A stretch of DNA of 10,928 bases, taken from Actinomycetes bacterium (lineage in GTDB: Bacteria > Actinomycetota > Acidimicrobiia > Acidimicrobiales > Acidimicrobiaceae). This document shows, one piece after another, positions 6,755-10,928 of the stretch. A program made the translations under genes and the position numbers. The stretch lies in assembly GCA_021792075.1 (NCBI GenBank), contig JAJYVK010000025.1, positions 1-10,928 on the forward strand. Reading direction: 5' to 3'. Positions within the stretch are counted from its first letter, which is position 1. The number at the start of each line of letters is the position of its first letter. A model generated the notes under the pieces. That model was not told the origin of the DNA, made no database searches, and was given only the letters and a program-made list of their open reading frames with translations.

Positions 6755-7951
6755 TCAGCCATCACTTTCTGGCGCGCCAAAGGCGCCTTCAGCTCTCAAG
6801 GCTGCCAGCTTTTCCGGAGAATAGTCAAGAGCGCTGAGCACCTTTGTGGTGTGCTCGCCGAGAGTCGGTGGCGCGAGGCGGACTGTGAGTGGGGTGCTTG
6901 AGAGAGAAAAGCCGGGAGCGACTCCCTCGACAGTTCCGCGCAAGGGATGTTCGTAGGTCATCTTTATGCCTAGATGGCGCACTTGAGGATCTTTGAAGGC
7001 GTCTGCCACTGTATTTAGAGGCGCCGAAGGGACATCATGGCGGCCCAGCTCGCTGAGCCAGTGGTCTCTAGGGGCTGTGCGGAAGATCGCTTCCAGTTGG
7101 GAACACAGCTCCTCGTAGTTCTTTTGCCGCGCGGCACGATTCACAAAGAGCGGGTTCTCCAGCCACTCCGGATGTCCAACAACTTTTACCAGCCCCTCCC
7201 AAAACTTGGCCGGAGATGACAGGTGCACAACGAACGCAAGGTTGTCGGAGGCCTGAAATGCATAGACCTGAGCTTGACGGACCCTGGTTTGTCTTAGCGG
7301 AGGCTCGTTGGAATGGAAGTAATGGGCGGCGTTTTCTCCGATGAGATGCATCGTGGCCTGAAGCAGCGAGGTTGTTACAAGTTGGCCCTCCCCAGTGGTT
7401 GAGCGTGCAATCAGACCGGAGAGAATCCCGCAAAAGGCATAGATGCCGGTTATGTGGTCGGAGAGCGAGATTCCCATAGGCTCGGGACGTCCGAGATCGG
7501 TCAGCAGGCTCAACAGTCCGGTGAGCGCCTGGCCGACCGTGTCGTAGCCGGGCCTCTGACCGTAGGGGCCATCCTCACCGAAGCCGGTTATTGAGCAGTA
7601 GACCGTCCTCGGATTACGGGCGTGGACTGCCTCGTAGCCAAAGCCCATCTTTTCGGCAACGCCGGGACGGTGGTTCTCGATCACCACATCGGCTTCGTCA
7701 ATCAGATCCAACAGGATCTCTCTGCCTCCTGCTGTGTGCAGATCAAGCGAGATGCTCTTTTTGTTCCGGTTCAAGGCGCAGAAGGTAGGGCTGTAGAGAT
7801 CCTCGCCCCAGCCGCGGAACGGGTCTCCGTGACCGGGTTCTTCAACTTTTATGATCTCGGCGCCAAGATCACCGAGCAGAGCACCGGCGAAGGGTCCAGT
7901 CACATAACTCGCGACCTCAATGACTCTGATTCCAGTCAATGCTCCGGGCAT
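6755..7951 (-). CDS. Family III CoA-transferase (CaiB/BaiF/formyl-CoA transferase type)
   Basis: Moves CoA between an acyl-CoA donor and a free carboxylic acid; works in the cytoplasm, usually as an interlocked dimer. From the ATG at 7951 it has 398 residues, the usual length. Family positions: GIRVIEVASYVTGPFAG near the start, LGDLGAEIIKVEEPGHGDPF (27-46), NRNKKSISLDL (61-71), VVIENHRPGV (89-98) and GFGEDGPYGQRPGYD with the probable catalytic Asp137. Later GRHDVPSAPLNTV and the closing APTLGEHT-like segment (APPTLGEHT) are typical. The frame is open for 42 more codons upstream inside hyuB, but those residues do not resemble the family and ATG 7951 has GAGAGGGGG 9 bases before it. It lies 29 bases after the HyuB stop. 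In this cluster it would activate the acid made by HyuAB or an imported acid. Family certain; acid and donor unknown. Confidence 0.92.
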   Translation of the reverse strand: MPGALTGIRVIEVASYVTGPFAGALLGDLGAEIIKVEEPGHGDPFRGWGEDLYSPTFCALNRNKKSISLDLHTAGGREILLDLIDEADVVIENHRPGVAEKMGFGYEAVHARNPRTVYCSITGFGEDGPYGQRPGYDTVGQALTGLLSLLTDLGRPEPMGISLSDHITGIYAFCGILSGLIARSTTGEGQLVTTSLLQATMHLIGENAAHYFHSNEPPLRQTRVRQAQVYAFQASDNLAFVVHLSSPAKFWEGLVKVVGHPEWLENPLFVNRAARQKNYEELCSQLEAIFRTAPRDHWLSELGRHDVPSAPLNTVADAFKDPQVRHLGIKMTYEHPLRGTVEGVAPGFSLSSTPLTVRLAPPTLGEHTTKVLSALDYSPEKLAALRAEGAFGAPESDG

Positions 7952-7980
7952 CAAAGACGGCCCCCTCTCTTTATGTCGGG

Positions 7981-10185
7981 CTAGGGAAGCTCGATCTGAA
8001 TATCCCACCACTGCTGTTCCCCGCCCAGCTGAGGACAGTAGACGTCCACTTGAAGCTGGATGCCGCAGCTTGGACAAAAGTAATACACGTACTCGCCGAT
8101 GAACCGATCGGCCGAAGGCAGTGGAAACTCGCTCACAGTGTCCAGTGGCTCAGTTACTGACCAGGCGAATTTCTTGTAATTCTCACGGGCTGAACCAAGA
8201 ACTACGCTGCACTGCCTGCAACGCCAGACTGGGCCTTCACTCGATTCGACTATGTCAAGCTCGGCGTGTGGCTGGGCCAGCACCTTCGCTTCGTGATTGG
8301 TGTGCAAGCTTGGCGGGTTCGAAATGCCTTTCAGTCGAGCGGCACGGAGCTCGGCACGGCTCTTCTTGGAGGCCGCCTCGTCCAGCTTCCCGTTCTCGCC
8401 AACAACGGCTCCGAAGAAGCGTTCCGCCGCCCACGAGTTGAAGATTCCGGCGTCGAGATCAGCTTGGAGCCGCTCGAGGCTGCGTTCCAGAGGATCACCG
8501 AATCCTCCGCCTCCCTGAGTGAAGTCGGAGATTAGACCCCACTCCGGAACACCGGCGTGGGGACCGGACTCCGATCGCCCGAGCGCCTCACCCCATTTTT
8601 CATTTATGATCTGGGCAGGTGATGTTGGATACTCCCCCAGGATCATTCGACTCTTGATATCGTCTGGGTCTGTACGCCAGACAGCTCGCAGGCCACCGCT
8701 GCCCGCAGGGTAGCCTCCAAAAAGTCCGAACCCTCCGTTGGGTATGCCTGCGTAAGGCCGGAAGTCGACCGAGAGGTCGTTGGTTCCGTAGGCCATGTAA
8801 ACCCTGTGAGTTCCATCGCCCCCTCTTTGCGTTCCATAACCTGCTCCATTGGGGGCGTGGTTTCGAGTCAGATAGAGGAACGGATACTGCAGCTCGATCC
8901 ATTCCACATCGCTGATTCCTCCCGAAGGGATGTTGGAGTGGCCTCCGCTGTCCACACCATCGCGCAGCGGGGCGGCGCCGAAGCCCCCTCCGTGAATGTC
9001 GTAGAGTCCTTGCGCGACGGGAATTCCCTGCCTGGTATGGCCTCCATAAAAGTAGCCAGGGCCTCCCTCATACCAGAGTCCCTGCCAGCCGGCGTTGATG
9101 TCATCGTATCGACCGCCAGCGTAAAGCATCTTGGCGACACAGTCACTGACCGCAGAGACGAGAATTTGTCCCACGCGTGGAGCTCCACCGCAGGCCGCGG
9201 GGAACTTTGCATTAAGGATACTCCCTTCCGGAACACTAACCGAGACCGGTACCATCTTGCCGTCGCTCCATGGCACATCCCAAAACAACGTGTTGGTGAG
9301 CGCCAGCGTCACGTGTGCGAGGGTGCTTGGCAGAGTCGAGTTCTGGTCGTCATGAAGCTGAGGACTGGTTCCGTTGAAGTCGAAGTTGAGCGTGTCGCCC
9401 TTCTTGGTCATCTCACAGATGATCTGGTATGGCTCAGGACGTCTCATGCCCGATGCGAACATCCTGGATCGCCATGTTCCATCAGGAAGGGAGCGGAGCT
9501 TGGCCCTTGCCATGTGCTCCGAGTCGTCCATGAGCTTCTTGCTCGCTGCCTCGACGAACTCAATGCCAAACTGATCGACCAGCTCCAAGAAGCGTTGTGC
9601 GCTTACGTTGTTCCCTGCAATTCTGGACCTGAGGTCGAGCTCCACATAGTAAGGATCGCGGCACTGCTCCACGATCGTCTTGCAGACATCATTTCTAAAC
9701 TGGCCGGCCTCTACAATCTTGAGACCGAGAATTCGAAGCCCTTCGTGAAAGATCTCAGTGGCGGCGCCGCGCATGACGCCCCCAGTATCGGCCGTGTGGG
9801 AGCTGCTAGCGGTCCAGGCGATGAGTCTGCCGTCGAAGTAAATCGGCTTTATAACCATCTGGTCATAGGTGTGTGAGCCTGCCACGTAGGGGTCATTGTT
9901 GAAGATCTGGTCCCCGTCGTGGAATCCCGGGTCTGAGCCGAACCATTCGAGGATCTTCTTGATTGCATCAGATGTTGCAGCAGCGAACCTCAGGTGGCCT
10001 GAACAGGCCAGTATCATTCGGCCGCTCGGGTCATAAAAAGACTGCATACACTCGCCGCCTTGGACCACGATAGGAGATGCCGACACTCTTTGCAGGGCGA
10101 TTCGCCCCTCTTCTCCGACTGCCCAAAGTCGGTGCATGAAGATCTCGTATTTAACAGGATCCAGTGTCTCTAGCGCTGCGGCCAT
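7981..10185 (-). CDS. HyuB-family subunit fused to an acetone carboxylase gamma-like zinc domain
   Basis: Protein of 734 residues. Residues about 9-619 are a HyuB (N-methylhydantoinase B/acetone carboxylase alpha-type) domain: LDPVKYEIFMHRL, the NNDPYVAGSHTYD segment (96-108), SSSHTADTGG (127-136, standing for the usual HHADVGG), EGLRI and the closing GGGGFGDPLER (558-568). HyuB proteins usually stop about here. After a linker, residues about 636-734 carry CRQC (656-659), ENYK, CPSC (704-707) and a WWDIQIELP end, resembling the small zinc-binding gamma subunit of acetone carboxylase and ApcB of acetophenone carboxylase. With HyuA, encoded 27 bases upstream, it may form an ATP-dependent ketone carboxylase; an amidohydrolase role as in hydantoinase or caprolactamase is the alternative. 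The ATG at 10185 has AAAGGAG 7 bases upstream. HyuB assignment is sure; the gamma-like match is from memory of the motif layout. Confidence 0.9.
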   Translation of the reverse strand: MAAALETLDPVKYEIFMHRLWAVGEEGRIALQRVSASPIVVQGGECMQSFYDPSGRMILACSGHLRFAAATSDAIKKILEWFGSDPGFHDGDQIFNNDPYVAGSHTYDQMVIKPIYFDGRLIAWTASSSHTADTGGVMRGAATEIFHEGLRILGLKIVEAGQFRNDVCKTIVEQCRDPYYVELDLRSRIAGNNVSAQRFLELVDQFGIEFVEAASKKLMDDSEHMARAKLRSLPDGTWRSRMFASGMRRPEPYQIICEMTKKGDTLNFDFNGTSPQLHDDQNSTLPSTLAHVTLALTNTLFWDVPWSDGKMVPVSVSVPEGSILNAKFPAACGGAPRVGQILVSAVSDCVAKMLYAGGRYDDINAGWQGLWYEGGPGYFYGGHTRQGIPVAQGLYDIHGGGFGAAPLRDGVDSGGHSNIPSGGISDVEWIELQYPFLYLTRNHAPNGAGYGTQRGGDGTHRVYMAYGTNDLSVDFRPYAGIPNGGFGLFGGYPAGSGGLRAVWRTDPDDIKSRMILGEYPTSPAQIINEKWGEALGRSESGPHAGVPEWGLISDFTQGGGGFGDPLERSLERLQADLDAGIFNSWAAERFFGAVVGENGKLDEAASKKSRAELRAARLKGISNPPSLHTNHEAKVLAQPHAELDIVESSEGPVWRCRQCSVVLGSARENYKKFAWSVTEPLDTVSEFPLPSADRFIGEYVYYFCPSCGIQLQVDVYCPQLGGEQQWWDIQIELP

Positions 10186-10192
10186 TGAATAT

Positions 10193-10199
10193 CTCCTTT
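10193..10199 (-). promoter_or_regulatory. Ribosome binding site of the HyuB-gamma gene
   Basis: AAAGGAG on the minus strand, seven bases before the ATG at 10185 and inside the 27-base gap after the HyuA stop. It is the clearest Shine-Dalgarno sequence of the minus-strand cluster and settles the start. Confidence 0.65.
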
Positions 10200-10212
10200 A
10201 GCTTGGCCCGGA

Positions 10213-10928
10213 TTACTCTGATATCTTCAGGATTAGATTGCCGTATGGATCGAACTCGCCGGTTGCCCCCGGGGGGATCAGAACGGTAGTAAATGGTGAC
10301 TCCACGATGCTCACTGGCTTGAGCGTCTGCCCCGGCTGTATCTCTTCCCAGTCGTATACCTGCGCCTCGTGCCAGCTTCCACTCAGGTAGATCCTCCTCT
10401 CCCCCTTTATTGCCGGAGGCTTGTCCGAGGAGGCTGACTGGGGCCTGAGGCTCGCTTTGGGCACTGGACCGATGGCGTCCACTCTGATCGCACCAAGCTC
10501 TGTTCCGGCATCGGTGTTGCCGGCGCCCTCTCCATAGAGGGTCTGATAGCGGTCTGCGAACATCTTTTGGATCTCATCCATCTCGTTTTCTCCAAAGCGA
10601 GCCCAGGGGATCTCTAGCTCTACGCCGATCATCTGGCGGCGGAATCTGAGTGTCAGATAGCGCCGTAGCGTCACTTGAGAGGTGGAGAAGTTTTCCTGGC
10701 TCATGACCTCCAGGAGTTCGCTCTCAAGCTCTTTCAGGGCTCTGTTTACCACCTCTGGATCGGTGGGCAGCGAGTAGTGGCAGGTCATCATCTTGGTGTG
10801 TACCACATCCGCCATGGCGATGCCGAAGGCGGAGAATACCGGAGAGGTGGGGAAGACCACTATGGTCTGTATCCCAAGGTCTCTGGCAAATCCGACCGCA
10901 TGTATGGCTGCGGCTCCGCCAAAGGCGT
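10213..10928 (-). CDS. HyuA-family subunit, C-terminal part (cut by the window edge)
   Basis: Partial gene: the frame runs past the right edge without a start, so the GTG at 10860 is an internal valine. The visible 238 residues begin AFGGAAAIHAVGFARDLGI, the conserved AFGGAGP-x-HA segment near the end of the actin-like ATPase domain of HyuA/oxoprolinase proteins, then PTSPVFSAFGIAMADV, which matches their PxxPGVFSALGLxxAD. The rest is the C-terminal domain: WARFGENEMDEIQKMFADRY with YGEGAG, a segment starting RRIYLSGSWHEAQVYDWEEI, then GPATI-like SPFTTVLIPPGATGEFDPYG. Such subunits use ATP to activate a carbonyl or amide substrate together with HyuB. The stop lies 27 bases before the HyuB-gamma start, so both are co-transcribed. 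The nucleotide-binding N-terminal half lies outside, so activity cannot be judged. Confidence 0.9.
   Translation of the reverse strand, partial: AFGGAAAIHAVGFARDLGIQTIVVFPTSPVFSAFGIAMADVVHTKMMTCHYSLPTDPEVVNRALKELESELLEVMSQENFSTSQVTLRRYLTLRFRRQMIGVELEIPWARFGENEMDEIQKMFADRYQTLYGEGAGNTDAGTELGAIRVDAIGPVPKASLRPQSASSDKPPAIKGERRIYLSGSWHEAQVYDWEEIQPGQTLKPVSIVESPFTTVLIPPGATGEFDPYGNLILKISE

Noticed and set aside
7952..8077. N-terminal extension of the CoA-transferase by 42 codons
   Set aside because: It overlaps the end of the HyuB-gamma gene in another frame and precedes the family's usual first strand, while the ATG at 7951 has a good ribosome binding site.
8806..9876. Long open frame (356 codons) on the plus strand opposite the HyuB gene
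   Set aside because: It lies wholly antisense to a clearly recognisable HyuB protein, has no family-like motifs and no good ribosome binding site. Long antisense frames are common opposite GC-rich genes.
10858..10860. GTG as start of the HyuA-like gene
   Set aside because: The frame continues to the window edge and encodes the conserved AFGG...HAV segment of HyuA proteins, so this codon is internal.

Overview
The window looks like a catabolic accessory region of a moderately GC-rich actinobacterium. The hints are the codon choice, a Ser/Thr/Ala/Gly-rich linker after the lipobox cysteine of a binding protein, frequent GTG/TTG codons at candidate starts, and an IclR regulator sitting between an ABC importer and a CoA-dependent catabolic set. 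An acidimicrobial or related actinobacterial lineage is my guess only; nothing here fixes the taxon.

Left part, plus strand (about 1-4210): a complete RbsBCA-type importer made of a lipoprotein solute-binding protein, a branched-chain/ribose-class permease and a double ATPase. The first two genes share a TAATG stop/start junction. The ATPase gene follows after a 240-base gap that holds short inverted repeats and a strong ribosome binding site.

Middle and right part, minus strand (10928 down to 4275, transcribed right to left): the C-terminal part of a HyuA protein cut by the window edge, a HyuB protein carrying an extra C-terminal zinc-ribbon domain resembling the gamma subunit of acetone carboxylase, a family III CoA-transferase, a thiolase-fold protein of the lipid-transfer/Ltp2 class without the usual nucleophilic cysteine, a DUF35 zinc-ribbon/OB-fold partner, and an IclR-family regulator. 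Gaps are 27, 29, 1, 2 and 71 bases, so the first five probably form one transcript. The 71-base gap before iclR contains an imperfect palindrome that could be its own operator.

How the genes may work together (inference): the importer brings in a compound; HyuA plus HyuB-gamma perform an ATP-dependent step, most attractively carboxylation of a ketone as in acetone and acetophenone carboxylases; the CoA-transferase loads the resulting acid onto CoA; and the thiolase-like/DUF35 pair breaks a carbon-carbon bond, by an aldol-type rather than a classical thiolytic mechanism if the missing cysteine means what it seems to. IclR would sense the substrate or an intermediate. The substrate cannot be read from the sequence. 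No RNA genes, insertion sequences or CRISPR arrays were seen.
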